A stretch of DNA of 64,000 nt from Roseiarcus sp963787135 (GTDB taxonomy: Bacteria; Pseudomonadota; Alphaproteobacteria; Rhizobiales; Beijerinckiaceae): positions 25,675-89,674 of the forward strand of contig CAWBBW010000029.1 of the NCBI GenBank assembly GCA_963787135.1. The letters are read 5' to 3'. The notes under the pieces were generated by a model. It did no database searches. It saw nothing but the letters and a program-made list of their open reading frames with translations, and had not been told where the DNA came from. The translations under genes and the position numbers were made by a program. Positions 42,713-52,909 of the stretch are shown in pieces; position 1 is the first letter of the stretch; the number at the start of each line of letters is the position of its first letter.

Positions 42713-45700
42713 CCGGGCTCAATCTTTCCGACTGGGCGCTCAAACATCGCTCATTCATCGTTTTCCTGATGATCGCCGCGACGGTCGGGGGCCTTTTGTC
42801 CTATTTCCGGCTTGGCCGCGCCGAGGACCCGCCCTTCACCTTCAGGACGATGATCGTACAGGCGGCATGGCCCGGCGCGTCGATGGACGACACGCTGAAG
42901 CAGGTGACCGAGCGCATCGAGCGCAAGCTGCAGGAGACGAAGGGCCTCGATTTCCTGCGCAGCTACACCAAGCCTGGCCTCGCCACCATCTTCGTCAATC
43001 TGAAAGGCTCGACGAAAGCCGCCGACGTCCCGGACATCTGGTACCAGGTCCGCAAGAACGTCGGCGACATCCGCGGCACGCTGCCGGCCGGAGTCATCGG
43101 ACCGGGCTTCAACGACGACTTCGGCGACACCTACGGGCTGATTTACGGCTTCACGGCTGACGGCTTCACCCATCGCGAATTGCGCGACTATGTCGAAGAC
43201 ATCCGCTCGCGTCTGCTTCAGGTTCCCGACGTATCGAAGATCGAGCTTCTGGGCGCGCAGGACGAGCAGATCTACGTCGAGTTTTCGACGGAGCAGCTCG
43301 CGGGTCTCGGCATCGATCGTGCGGCTCTGATCGCGGCGCTGACGGGCGCAGAATGCGGTCAGTCCCGCAGGCTCGCTTCAGACCGGCGACGAAACGATTT
43401 CGTTGCGGGTGTCCGGCGCCTTCTCGTCCGAAGGGGACATCCTCGACGTCAACTTCCTGTCGAACGGGCGGTTGATCAGGTTGCGCGACATCGCGCAGGT
43501 GCGCCGCGCCTATTCCGATCCCCCGCAGCCGATGTTTCGCGTCAACGGCAAGCCCGCCATCGGCCTCGCGATCGCCATGCGCGACGGCGGCGATATTCTG
43601 GCGCTTGGCCGCAACGTGAAGAAGGCGATCGACGAGAGCGTCGCCAATCTGCCGCTCGGCGTTGACGCGACGCTGGTGTCCGATCAGCCGGTCGTCGTTC
43701 AAACCGCCATCGGCGAATTCATGGAATCGCTCTGGCAGGCGATCGCCATCATCATGGCGGTAAGCATCATCAGCCTCGGCCTGAGGCCCGGGTCGGTCGT
43801 CGCGCTGACCATTCCTCTGACGATTGCGATCGTGTTCCCGATCATGGAGGCGATGAATATCGACCTCCAGCGAATCTCTCTTGGCGCTCTCATCATCTCT
43901 CTGAGCCTTCTGGTCGACAGCGCGATGACGACGATCGACGTCATGACGACACGCCTCGCGCAAGGCGACAGCAAGGAAGAGGCCGCATCCTTCGCCTACC
44001 GGACGCTGGCGTTTCCCATGCTGACCGGCACGCTGGTCACGATCGCCGGCTTCGTCCCGATCGGCTTCGCCCGCAGCGCTGCCGGCGAATACACCTTCTC
44101 GATCTTCGCCGTGGTCACGATCGCCCTCGTCGTATCCTGGTTCGTGGCGGTCCTCTTCGCGCCGCTCCTCGGCGTATGGCTGCTCAAGAAGCCCGACAAG
44201 GGGGCCTCCGCCGGGCCCGGGATGGTGGAGCGGCATCTTCCGCTCGATTCTGGTCGGGGTGATGCGCGTGCGCTGGATCACCATCGCCGTGACGCTTGGC
44301 TGTTTCGTCCTCTCGCTGCTGGCCCTGCCATACGTCCCGCGGCAATTCTTCCCGGCATCCGACCGCCCCGAACTGGTGGTCGATCTCACCCTGCCGCAGA
44401 ACGCCTCGATCTTCGCCAGTGACGCCGTCGCCGCCAAGCTCGACGGCATGCTGAAGAGCGATCCCGACGTCGCGAGCTGGAGCACCTATGTGGGACGCGG
44501 CGCAATCCGCTTCTACCTTCCGCTCGATGTCCAGCTCGCCAACGACTTCTTTTCGCAGGTCGTGATCATCGCCAAGGACGTGGCGGCGCGCGACCGGCTG
44601 CATGCGAGGCTCGAGAAAGAGCTGGCGGAGCAAATCCCCAGCGTCGTCGCCCGCGTGTCGCCTCTCGAGCTCGGCCCCCCCGTCGGATGGCCGGTGAAAT
44701 ACAGGGTCAGCGGACCCGACATCTCGCAGGTGCGCGCGATCGCTCTGAAGCTTGGGCAGATCATGGGCGAGGACCCCAATCTGAGATTGGTCAATTTCGA
44801 CTGGATCGAGCCCTCGCGCGAGGTCCGCATCAGGATCGATCAGGATCAGGCGCGGCTTGTGGGATTGAGTTCGCAAGTCTCTCGCCGAAGTGCTGAACAC
44901 GGTGATGACGGGAACGCCGGTGACGCAGGTGCGCGACGACATCTACCTCGTCAACGTTGTCGCGCGGGCGAACGACGAGCAGCGCGTCTCGCTCTCGACG
45001 CTGCGCTCGCTTCAGCTGCCGCTTCCCAATGGGCGCACGGTGCCGCTGAGCCAGGTCGCGTCGTTCGATTTCGACCAGGAATTTCCTCTCATCTGGCGGC
45101 GCGACCGCGTTCCGACCTTGACGGTGCAGGCGGACGTGGGAGCGGGCGCGACGCCGGAGGGCGCGGTCCGGTCGCTGATGCCGGCGATCAAAACCTTGAG
45201 CGAAACCTTGCCCAGCGGCTATCACATCGCGGTCGGCGGCACGGTCGAGGAGAGCGCACAATCGCAGGCCTCGGTGTTCGCCATGCTGCCTGTCGCATTC
45301 CTTCTGATGCTCGTCTTCCTGATGGCCCAACTGCACAGTTTCGGCCGCGTCTTCCTCGTCATCGCGGTAGTGCCGCTGGGACTGATCGGCATTGTCCTCG
45401 CGTTGCTCGCCTTCAACAGGCCGCTCGGCTTCGTCGCGATTCTCGGAATTCTCGCGCTGGTCGGCATGATCGCCCGCAACGCGGTCATTCTGATCGACCA
45501 GATCGAGACGGAGCGGGCGCAGGGGCGCGAGATCTGGGATGCAGTTGTCGAGGCGACGGTGTCGCGCTTCCGCCCGATCATGCTGACGGCGATCTCGACC
45601 GTGCTCGGCATGATCCCGATCGCTCCGACAGTGTTCTGGGGCCCCATGGCTTTCGCCATCATGGGCGGCCTCTTCGTCGCTACGATGCTGACGCTTCTCG

Positions 45701-45774
45701 TGCTGCCCGTTTTCTACATCACGCTTTATGGCGGCAAGCAGTCGCAAAAGGCGGGGGTCGCCGTCGCGGCTTAG
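42709..45774 (+). pseudogene. RND-family efflux pump, broken by three apparent one-base insertions
   Basis: A TTG start at 42709 overlaps the adaptor gene stop. The protein is a full RND transporter of about 1020 residues when three extra bases are removed. At 43344-43346 (GGG) the continuation becomes TAQNAVSPAGSLQTGDETIS. Near 44229-44234 it becomes GIFRSILVGVMRVRW. Near 44877 it becomes SSQSLAEVLNTVMTG. Recognisable parts are the first helix with LGRAEDPPFTFRTMIVQAAW, the two large periplasmic domains and the helix block with ISLSLLVDSAMTTIDVM, which holds the proton-relay acidic residue. All segments are well preserved, so sequence error is more likely than decay. Substrate unknown. Confidence 0.75.
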
Positions 45775-45783
45775 GCCGCGCGC

Positions 45784-47235
45784 TCAGAACGAGCCGAACA
45801 CGCTCCCCAGGATAATCACCGCCACGAGCGCGATCAGCGCGCCGGCGATCGCGACCATCACAATGTCGAGATAGCTCTCGCGATGGGTCGAGCCGCAGAC
45901 CGAGAGCAGGGTAACGACCGCGCCGTTGTGCGGCAGGCTGTCCAGCGTGCCGGCCCCGATCACCGCGACGCGATGCAAGAGATCCGGACTGATGCCCTGC
46001 TCGGCGGCGAGCTTCATATAGGCGCCGCCAAGGGCGTCGAGTGCAATCGTGAGGCCGCCCGAGGCGGAGCCGGTGAGCGACGCAAGCACGTTGGTTGCGA
46101 CCGCGAGCGACACCAGTGGACCTCCGCCGATGCCGAGAACCCAGTCCCGCACAACCGCAAAAGCCGGCAGCGCCGCCACGACCGAGCCGAAGCCGACCAG
46201 GCTTGCGACGCTCAGCACCGGCAACACGGCGGCGTTGGCTCCTGCGTCCATAGTTGCACGTGGAGTCGGTAGCCGCGAAAAATTGACGGCGATCAGCACG
46301 ACTATGGCCGCGGCCAGCGCCGTGACGACGGCCCAGACGCCGCCGACGGCCGCCAGCGAGGTCGAGCCCCAGGCCGGCTCGGCGAGGAAGCTCGCATCGA
46401 CGCGCGGCAGGATGAAGAGCGACATCAGGAGATTGACGCCGACCACGACAACGAGCGGCAGCGCGGCGAGCGCGATCGGCGGCGCGCTCGGGCTTTGGTC
46501 GCCGTGGGCGATCTCGGCCGGATCGAATGCGCCGGAGGTCGTCGCGCGTTCGCGCACGATCTCGCTTTCCGCGTCGTCTTCTATGGGCGCCGCGTCGCCC
46601 TGGTAGCCTTCGCCCGCGGTGCGCGCACGGGCTTCGGCGCGGGCGAGCCACCAGACGCCAAACGCAAGCGTGATCAGCGACGCGATGACGCCGAGACCGG
46701 GCGCGGCGAACGGCGTCGTGCCGAAGAACGGCATCGGGATCGCGTTCTGGATCGCCGGCGTGCCGGGCATCATCGACATGGTGAAGGTCGACGTGCCGAG
46801 CGCAATCGCCGCCGGCATCAGCCGCTTCGGGATCTCGGCTGCGCGAAACAGCGCATGCGCCATCGGGGCGAGCACGAAGAAAGCGACGAAGAGGCTGACG
46901 CCGCCATAGGTGACCAATGCGCCGGCGAGCACCACCGCCAGCACGGCGCGCTTGGCGCCGAGTCGCTCGGTCATGAAAGTTGCAATGGCCGACACCGAGC
47001 CGCTGTCTTCCATCAGCTTGCCGAACAGCGCGCCGAGCAGAAAGATCGGGAAAAACTGCATGACGAACTGTGCGGCGCTCGCCATGAACGTCTGCGTCCA
47101 GTGCGCAAGCAGCGGCTGCCCCGACAACGCCGCGGCGATGATCGAGGCGGCGGGCGCAAGCAGCAGGATGCTCCAGCCGCGATAGGCAAGCCAGATGAGG
47201 AAGCCGAGCGCAACGAGGATGCCTAGCAACCCCAT
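45784..47235 (-). CDS. GntP-family permease
   Basis: A 483-residue transporter with about 12 hydrophobic segments. FPIFLLGALFGKLMEDSGSV and PMAHALFRAAEIPKRLMPAA, with GTSTFTMSMMPGTPAIQNAI, are GntP-family landmarks, as is TLDSLPHNGAVVTLLSVCG near residue 430. Family members carry gluconate and related acids; one branch carries 3-hydroxybutyrate. A central hydrophilic loop (residues about 210-245) is acidic. It lies 3 bases after the patatin gene stop, so the two are cotranscribed. The pairing with a patatin, and the PHA genes elsewhere in the window, favour a hydroxybutyrate-type substrate, but only as inference. Confidence 0.85.
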   Translation of the reverse strand: MGLLGILVALGFLIWLAYRGWSILLLAPAASIIAAALSGQPLLAHWTQTFMASAAQFVMQFFPIFLLGALFGKLMEDSGSVSAIATFMTERLGAKRAVLAVVLAGALVTYGGVSLFVAFFVLAPMAHALFRAAEIPKRLMPAAIALGTSTFTMSMMPGTPAIQNAIPMPFFGTTPFAAPGLGVIASLITLAFGVWWLARAEARARTAGEGYQGDAAPIEDDAESEIVRERATTSGAFDPAEIAHGDQSPSAPPIALAALPLVVVVGVNLLMSLFILPRVDASFLAEPAWGSTSLAAVGGVWAVVTALAAAIVVLIAVNFSRLPTPRATMDAGANAAVLPVLSVASLVGFGSVVAALPAFAVVRDWVLGIGGGPLVSLAVATNVLASLTGSASGGLTIALDALGGAYMKLAAEQGISPDLLHRVAVIGAGTLDSLPHNGAVVTLLSVCGSTHRESYLDIVMVAIAGALIALVAVIILGSVFGSF

Positions 47236-47238
47236 GAG

Positions 47239-48279
47239 TCAGATCCCTTCGAGCAGGACGTCCAGATCGAGGGTCGAGCGTTTTCCGAGATCCTTCGCAT
47301 GCGCTTCCAGAAATGTCTGCGCAGCTTTCCGCCCCTCCTTGTGCAGATATTCGAAGAACGCCCATTCGGCGTTGAGCTTCGAGGAGGCGCCGAGTTCGGT
47401 CATGATATCGTTCCTGACTAGATGAACGCGCATGTTCGCCCACAGCTTGCCTTCGCCGTCGCCTGGATCGGCGACTTTCCGCAGCAGCGCCATCATCTTG
47501 AGTTCCTTCAGGACGACGGCGTTGAAGGACACTTCGTTCAGCCGGTTGAGGATTTCGCTGGCCGAACGCGGCGTCGGGACCCGCTCGATCGGGTTGATCG
47601 GGATCAGAATCGTGTCCTGCGACTTGCATTCCCTCACCAGCGTCGACAGCGTCGGATTGCCCGAATAGCCGCCGTCCCAATAGGCCTCGCCATCGATCTC
47701 GATCGCCTGGAACATGGTCGGAAGGCACGCCGAGGCGAGCAGAACGTCCGGGGTGATGTCCGCGTTCTTGAACACCTTGCCGCGGCCGGTGCGCACGTTG
47801 GTGGCGGTGACGAATAGATTGATCGGCGACTGCGCCAGAACATGGAAATCGATCTGCTCGGCGAGAATGTCGCGCAGCGGATTGGCCCCGCCTGGATTGA
47901 GGTCATAGGGCGAAACCAGCCGCGACATCAGATCCATCACGACATAAATCGGCGACGAGTCGAGCGTCCAGCGGCCGAGAAGAATATCCAGCGGCCCACG
48001 CTGGAACGGGCTGAAGCGCGCCGCCTCGGACACGCGCCGCCAGAATGCCTCGAGGGCTTCCCGCGCGCCGGCGACGCCGCCTTTCTGGTGGCCGTGGACC
48101 AGGACCGCAGCATTCATCGCGCCCGCCGAGGTCCCCGAGATACCGTCGATGCGCAGCCACGGCTCCTCCAGCAGACGGTCGAGGACTCCCCAGGAAAACG
48201 CGCCGTGAGAGCCCCCGCCCTGCAGGGCTATATCGACGAGCACGGGAGCCCGCTTGATGGAGGACGCGGAGTTTTCCAT
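47239..48279 (-). CDS. patatin-like phospholipase
   Basis: A 346-residue patatin. It has the oxyanion loop DIALQGGGSHGAFSWGVLDR (residues 16-35), the nucleophile elbow GTSAG near residue 50 and the acid in YWDGGYSGNP near residue 205. The C-terminal third has LRKVADPGDGEGKLWANMRV and AEWAFFEYLHKEGRKAAQTF, a region typical of the bacterial patatins that are linked to hydroxybutyrate dehydrogenase or permease genes. There is no signal peptide. The ribosome site is weak. The hydrolase substrate is unknown. Confidence 0.85.
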   Translation of the reverse strand: MENSASSIKRAPVLVDIALQGGGSHGAFSWGVLDRLLEEPWLRIDGISGTSAGAMNAAVLVHGHQKGGVAGAREALEAFWRRVSEAARFSPFQRGPLDILLGRWTLDSSPIYVVMDLMSRLVSPYDLNPGGANPLRDILAEQIDFHVLAQSPINLFVTATNVRTGRGKVFKNADITPDVLLASACLPTMFQAIEIDGEAYWDGGYSGNPTLSTLVRECKSQDTILIPINPIERVPTPRSASEILNRLNEVSFNAVVLKELKMMALLRKVADPGDGEGKLWANMRVHLVRNDIMTELGASSKLNAEWAFFEYLHKEGRKAAQTFLEAHAKDLGKRSTLDLDVLLEGI

Positions 48280-48475
48280 GGACGTTCGATTCTCGCGGAA
48301 TGTCAGGGAGGATTTGGAGGGCCGACTTGAGTCTAGGCCTTTCGGGATTGAGCGTCACCTGTTTTGTTGCGGCGCAGCAATTCACGGTCGCAATCCAAAA
48401 GATGCTGCGACAAAACTTCTCGGCGCCCTCGGGAATCCGGCGCTAGACTGTAAGTCGCCGCAGGGAGGCTACGCC

Positions 48476-49378
48476 ATGGCGAGAAAAGAGATCCTGGACC
48501 AAATCCAGAAGTACACCCGTCCTTTCCGCATCACCAAAGGCAAGGGCTTCCAACTGAAGGACTTCGACCCCGGCGACACCCGGGGGCTCAAGCTAGAAAA
48601 AAGCGAGGCGGCCGATCTCCTTCAACGCGGAACCGAGTGGCTCGCGGAGGAGCAGGACATGCTCTATGCCCAGAATCGCTGGTCGTTGCTGCTTGTTTTC
48701 CAGGCCATGGACGCTGCGGGAAAGGACAGCACGATCAGGCACGTAATGTCGGGCGTCAATCCGCAGGGCTGTCAGGTTTTCTCGTTCAAGCAGCCTTCAT
48801 CAGAAGACCTCGACCACGACTTCATGTGGCGCTACGCAAGCCGCTTCCCCGAGCGCGGGAAGATCGGCATCTTCAATCGGTCCTATTACGAAGAGGTTCT
48901 CGTGGTGCGGGTGCACGAGGAGATCCTGAAGCGGCAGCAACTGCCCCTCCCGCTTGTCAGCAAGCGTATCTGGGACGAGCGGCTGGCCGACATCGCGCAT
49001 ATCGAGGACTACCTCACTCGGCAGGGTACGATCGTCCTCAAGTTCTTCCTGAATGTGTCGCGCGCGGAACAGAAAAAGCGCTTCATGCAAAGACTTGAGC
49101 GGCCCGAGAAGAATTGGAAATTTTCGGCGTCCGACGTGCGCGAGCGCAAGTTCTGGGACGATTATATGCACGCGTTCGAGGAGGCCATCCAGGCGACCGC
49201 CTCAAAACACGCGCCGTGGTACGTGGTGCCGGCCGACAACAAGTGGTTCACCAGGCTCGTCGTCGCTGCGGCGATCGTGGAAGCGGTCGAGGAACTCGAC
49301 CTCGCTTATCCAAAGGTCGACGCACAGAAGAAGAAGGAGTTGGAACTCGCGCGCGCGGAGCTCGCCGGCGGAGCGTGA
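48476..49378 (+). CDS. ppk2: polyphosphate kinase 2 family protein
   Basis: The ATG at 48476, preceded by CAGGGAGG, gives a 300-residue single-domain PPK2; the upstream open frame overlaps the divergent patatin and is not used. The Walker A region is QAMDAAGKDSTIRHVMSG (residues 76-93). GIFNRSYYEEVLVVRVH holds the Walker B type Asn/Arg segment, and the lid region contains RERKFWDDYMHAFEEAI. ADNKWFTRLVVAAAIVEAVE is the conserved C-terminal block. PPK2 enzymes transfer phosphate between polyphosphate and nucleotides; single-domain short forms commonly phosphorylate ADP or AMP. It is followed by a flavoprotein gene with one base between stop and start. Confidence 0.9.
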   Translation: MARKEILDQIQKYTRPFRITKGKGFQLKDFDPGDTRGLKLEKSEAADLLQRGTEWLAEEQDMLYAQNRWSLLLVFQAMDAAGKDSTIRHVMSGVNPQGCQVFSFKQPSSEDLDHDFMWRYASRFPERGKIGIFNRSYYEEVLVVRVHEEILKRQQLPLPLVSKRIWDERLADIAHIEDYLTRQGTIVLKFFLNVSRAEQKKRFMQRLERPEKNWKFSASDVRERKFWDDYMHAFEEAIQATASKHAPWYVVPADNKWFTRLVVAAAIVEAVEELDLAYPKVDAQKKKELELARAELAGGA

Positions 49379-49379
49379 C

Positions 49380-50741
49380 ATGGTTGCTCCGACGACGATG
49401 AGCGGCGCTGCTGCCCTACAGCTACGCTATGCCCTGCGCGGCGGGGCGTGGGCAGCCATCTACCTGGCCTGCGTGCTCGCGCCATTGTTCGCGCTCCTGA
49501 TCGGACCGCTGCCGCCTGCGCGCGATTTCTGGACGGAGTTCTCTGTCGCAGTCGGCTATTCCGGCCTCGCGATGATGGGGTTGCAATTCGGCCTCACGGC
49601 GCGGTTCCGTTTCGTCACCGCGCCTTGGGGCGAGGACGTCATCTACCACCTGCACCGCCAAATTTCGTTGCTGGCGGTCGCCCTCGTCGTGGCCCATCCG
49701 CTGATCCTGTTCGCGGTGCGGCCGGAGTTGGTGGCGCTGCTGAATTCCTTCACCGCCCCCTGGCGCGCCCGTTTCGCCGCGCTCTCGACCTACTCGCTGA
49801 TCGCCCTGGTGGCGATGGCGCTGTGGCGAACCCAATGGAACATCCGATACGAGACCTGGCACGCGCTGCACATCGCATTGGCCCTCATCGCGGTCGCGGC
49901 CGGCCTGGCGCATATGGTCGGCTGGGGCTTTTACCTCGAATCGCCAATGAAGCGGACGCTTTGGATTGGGCTGACGCTGTTCTGGATCGGGCTGCTGGTC
50001 TATGTGCGCGTCGTCAAGCCGCTGTTCCTGCTGCGGCGGCCGTACCGCGTCAGCGAGATACGCCGCGAGCGCGGCGACAGCATAACCCTTGCCATGGCGC
50101 CGGACGGCCATGCCGGCTTTCGCTTCAAGCCAGGCCAGTTCGGCTGGCTGACGCTGTGGGGCAGTCCGTTTCAGATTACCGGCCACCCGTTTTCGTTTTC
50201 GTCCAGCGCCGTGGCCACCGATGGCCGCGTGGAAATGACCATCCGCAACCTTGGGGATTTCACCAGCAGAATCGCCAGCGTTCCGCCCGGCCAGCTTGTC
50301 TTCCTTGACGGGCCTTACGGCGCATTCACCACCAATAGCGAGCCCGCCGACATGCTGGTGCTGATCGCCGGCGGGGTCGGCGTCACGCCGATGATGAGCA
50401 TCGTCCGCACCTTCGCCGACAACGGCGACAAGCGGCCGGTGCTGCTCCTGTACGGCAGCCGGACATACGAAGAGATCACCTTTCGAGAGGAGCTGGAGAC
50501 GCTGACCGGACGGCTTGATCTGAAGGTCGTGCACGGGTTGCAGAACCCGCACGAGGGCTGGAGCGGCGAGCGAGGCTTCATCGACGCCGAAATCCTGCGC
50601 CGCCAAGTGCCGCCGCCCTACGCGGCTCATGAATATTTCATTTGCGGACCGAATGTCATGATGGACGGCATCGAGCGGGCGCTCAGTGCGCTGGAAGTGC
50701 CAATGTCGCGCTATCATTCCGAGCGTTACAGCTTCGCCTAG
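49380..50741 (+). CDS. ferric-reductase-like transmembrane flavoprotein
   Basis: A 453-residue protein starting at the ATG 49380, one base after the PPK2 stop. The first 220 residues contain about six helices with paired histidines suited to haem: HLHRQISLLAVALVVAHPLI and ETWHALHIALALIAVAAGLA. Then follow the FAD domain (GHPFSFSS) and the NAD(P) domain (LIAGGVGVTPMMSIVRTFAD, ending in FICGPNVMMDGIERALSALE). It is the ferric reductase/NADPH oxidase-like architecture and would pass electrons from NAD(P)H across the membrane. The acceptor is unknown. The longer open frame beginning at 49053 lies inside PPK2 and is discarded. Confidence 0.85.
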   Translation: MVAPTTMSGAAALQLRYALRGGAWAAIYLACVLAPLFALLIGPLPPARDFWTEFSVAVGYSGLAMMGLQFGLTARFRFVTAPWGEDVIYHLHRQISLLAVALVVAHPLILFAVRPELVALLNSFTAPWRARFAALSTYSLIALVAMALWRTQWNIRYETWHALHIALALIAVAAGLAHMVGWGFYLESPMKRTLWIGLTLFWIGLLVYVRVVKPLFLLRRPYRVSEIRRERGDSITLAMAPDGHAGFRFKPGQFGWLTLWGSPFQITGHPFSFSSSAVATDGRVEMTIRNLGDFTSRIASVPPGQLVFLDGPYGAFTTNSEPADMLVLIAGGVGVTPMMSIVRTFADNGDKRPVLLLYGSRTYEEITFREELETLTGRLDLKVVHGLQNPHEGWSGERGFIDAEILRRQVPPPYAAHEYFICGPNVMMDGIERALSALEVPMSRYHSERYSFA

Positions 50742-50753
50742 GAGGACTTGTCG

Positions 50754-50849
50754 ATGCGCCGAGTATTTGCCGATCGACTGGTGCTCGCAACCGCCGTGGT
50801 CGTGATCGGGATGTCGTTGCTGTTTGCGCTCTATCGCATCGCCGCCTGA
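50754..50849 (+). CDS. small single-pass membrane protein, 31 residues
   Basis: Immediately after the flavoprotein stop there is a strong ribosome site, GGAGGACTTGTCG, and an ATG at 50754. The product is MRRVFADRLVL, then ATAVVVIGMSLLFALYRIAA. It has a short basic N-terminus and one hydrophobic helix. The tight spacing (12 bases) and ideal ribosome site argue that it is a real small gene of the same operon. It may be a small accessory subunit of the upstream membrane flavoprotein; I do not recognise a family. Confidence 0.6.
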   Translation: MRRVFADRLVLATAVVVIGMSLLFALYRIAA

Positions 50850-50921
50850 GCGCCCGGGAAGCGTCGGCCGTGCTCGGTCCGATAGTCTGAATCTCGATGT
50901 AGGTAGAAGGTAAGCGCGTTC

Positions 50922-52619
50922 ATGTCGACCACGATCTCGATCCTCGGTGGAGTCGGTCTCTTCCTGCTCGGCATGACCGTCATGACCGAGGGCCTCAAGG
51001 CGCTTGCGGGTTCCTCGCTGCGGACGGTCTTGGGCAGGGCGGCGGCCACTCCGCTCTCCGGCGCTTTCTGGGGCGCCATTGTCACGCTCATCGTCCAATC
51101 GTCGAGCGCCACGACCATGACCACGATCGGTCTGGTCAGCGCGGGCCTCTTAACCTTTCCTCAAGGGTTGGGACTTGTCTTCGGCGCGAACATCGGCACC
51201 ACCGGAACGGGCTGGCTCGTGGCGCTGATCGGCGTCCGCGTCTCCTTGTCGTCCTACGCGCTGCCGCTGATCTTCATCGGTGCGTTGATCAAGCTGCTCG
51301 GTCGCGGACGCATATCGGCGGCGGGCGCTGCGCTCGCCGGTTTCGCCCTGGTGCTCTTCGGACTGACAACGCTGCAGCAGGGCATGGGCGGCTTGGCCGA
51401 GAGCCTGCATCCGTCGGATCTGCCGGCCGTCCTTGGCGCGCCCGGGGTCGGGTGGATCTCGGGCTCGCTGGGATTGCTGGCGCTGGTCGTGGTTGGGCTC
51501 GTGATGACTGCGGTGATGCAGTCGTCGACTGCGTCGATCGCCGTCACGCTCTCGGCCTATTACGCCGGCGCCATTGGGCTCGACCAGGGCTGCGCGCTGA
51601 TCATCGGCCAGAACATCGGCACCGCGACCAGTTCCGCGATGGCGGCCATCGGCGCCAGCACGACGGCAAAGAGATTGGCGCTCGCCTATATCCTCTTCAA
51701 GGTGATAGCCGCCCTGATCGCGCTGGTCCTGTTCCCGCTCACCATTCCTCTGATCGTCCGCGCCGCCAACGCCACCGACGGCGTGACGCTGCTCGCGGCC
51801 TATCACACGGCTTACAACGTCGTCGGCGTCGCGGTGCTGATGCCGGCGATCGGCTGGTTCACGCGGCTGGTCGAGCGGCTTCTGCCAGATCGGACCTCGC
51901 CTTTGACGCGTAGCCTCGACCCCGCCGCGCTCGCCACTCCGGTCGCGGCAGTGGAAGCGGTGCGGCGGACGGTTGCGCGCGCCCTCGAAACCGTTTGCGG
52001 ATCCATGGAGACGGCGCTGGCGGCCGCGTCCAACGGCGGAGCCGCCGATCTCCAAAAGAGCGCCGCATCCGTGGCCGAGGCCGCCGAGGCGTTGGAAAAG
52101 GCGCTGGCGTTCATGTCCGACGTCAGCGGGCCGCCCGAAACGGATGACGAGCAGCAGCGAGTGACGAGCACGCTGCACGCGCTCGATCACGCAACCCGGC
52201 TGGCCGAAGCAGCGGGCGAGGCGGGATTCAAAATCACTGAAGGCGGGCCCGAAGACGCGCGCGCCGCCGAGCTTTGCGCGGACGCTATGCAGAACGCGGC
52301 GTCAGTTGCGGGCGACCTCGTCGCCGAGTTGGCGGCTGTCGACAATGCGGCCTCAATCGAAACGCGGACCCAGTCGCCGGGGTCGACTGACGCCGGCCCC
52401 GGGATCGATGCGCCGGCGGCGCTCGTCCGGCTGGAGAAAAGCGCCAGAGCGTTGGGCGAGCTGCGACTCGTCCATCGCAGCGCGACGTTGAGCGCGGTCG
52501 CGACCGGAGCGCTGACCGCGGATGAAGCCATTGTTCGCGTCGACGCGGTCACCCGATACGAAGCGCTTGCGCGCCACGCCTGGCGCTCGGCCGCGCACCT
52601 TGCCGGTCGCGGGGGCTAG
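50922..52619 (+). CDS. Na/Pi cotransporter family protein
   Basis: A 565-residue NptA/YjbB-type sodium-phosphate cotransporter. The duplicated QSS motifs are VQSSSATTMTTIGLVSAGLL near residue 60 and MQSSTASIAVTLSAYYAGAI near residue 200, with GANIGTTGTG and GQNIGTATSSA following each. About nine hydrophobic helices span residues 1-320. The C-terminal 240 residues are a helical PhoU-like region with several Ala-rich coiled segments. Together with the preceding PPK2 gene it points to phosphate uptake and polyphosphate handling. It starts 72 bases after the small membrane protein gene. Confidence 0.88.
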   Translation: MSTTISILGGVGLFLLGMTVMTEGLKALAGSSLRTVLGRAAATPLSGAFWGAIVTLIVQSSSATTMTTIGLVSAGLLTFPQGLGLVFGANIGTTGTGWLVALIGVRVSLSSYALPLIFIGALIKLLGRGRISAAGAALAGFALVLFGLTTLQQGMGGLAESLHPSDLPAVLGAPGVGWISGSLGLLALVVVGLVMTAVMQSSTASIAVTLSAYYAGAIGLDQGCALIIGQNIGTATSSAMAAIGASTTAKRLALAYILFKVIAALIALVLFPLTIPLIVRAANATDGVTLLAAYHTAYNVVGVAVLMPAIGWFTRLVERLLPDRTSPLTRSLDPAALATPVAAVEAVRRTVARALETVCGSMETALAAASNGGAADLQKSAASVAEAAEALEKALAFMSDVSGPPETDDEQQRVTSTLHALDHATRLAEAAGEAGFKITEGGPEDARAAELCADAMQNAASVAGDLVAELAAVDNAASIETRTQSPGSTDAGPGIDAPAALVRLEKSARALGELRLVHRSATLSAVATGALTADEAIVRVDAVTRYEALARHAWRSAAHLAGRGG

Positions 52620-52797
52620 GGCAGGAACTCGTTGGGTAAAACAAGCTCTCATTGCGCCGGCCAAGTCGATCAGGGTCGAGGCCCGGTCGCATCGCCTGGG
52701 CTAAGGCGCGACATTTTGCTCGCGGGGATCAGAAAGCCGTGCTATTCTGATTTCCATGAGTCGACGCGACGAGGAGCATTCCATTTGGGTTTTGTAG

Positions 52798-52837
52798 CCG
52801 CGGTCGTTGACCGCGGGCCGCGCTGAGCGAGCGCGGC
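52798..52837. repeat. pair of adjacent perfect hairpins
   Basis: Hairpin one has arms CCGCGGTC and GACCGCGG with a GTT loop (52798-52816). Hairpin two has arms GCCGCGCT and AGCGCGGC with a GAGCG loop (52817-52837), and begins at the very next base. They lie about 180 bases past the cotransporter stop. They look like a dispersed palindromic element rather than a simple terminator. Confidence 0.6.
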
Positions 52838-52909
52838 TATAGCCACAACCAGCAAGATTTTCCATTTTTCGCTCAAGCCTCATAACCCATTGAAAAGTCT
52901 CGATTCGGA

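Noticed and set aside
42709..45774. Programmed frameshifting in the RND pump
   Set aside because: Three separate shifts without a slippery heptamer or pseudoknot, and the same kind of break in unrelated genes, argue against a programmed mechanism.
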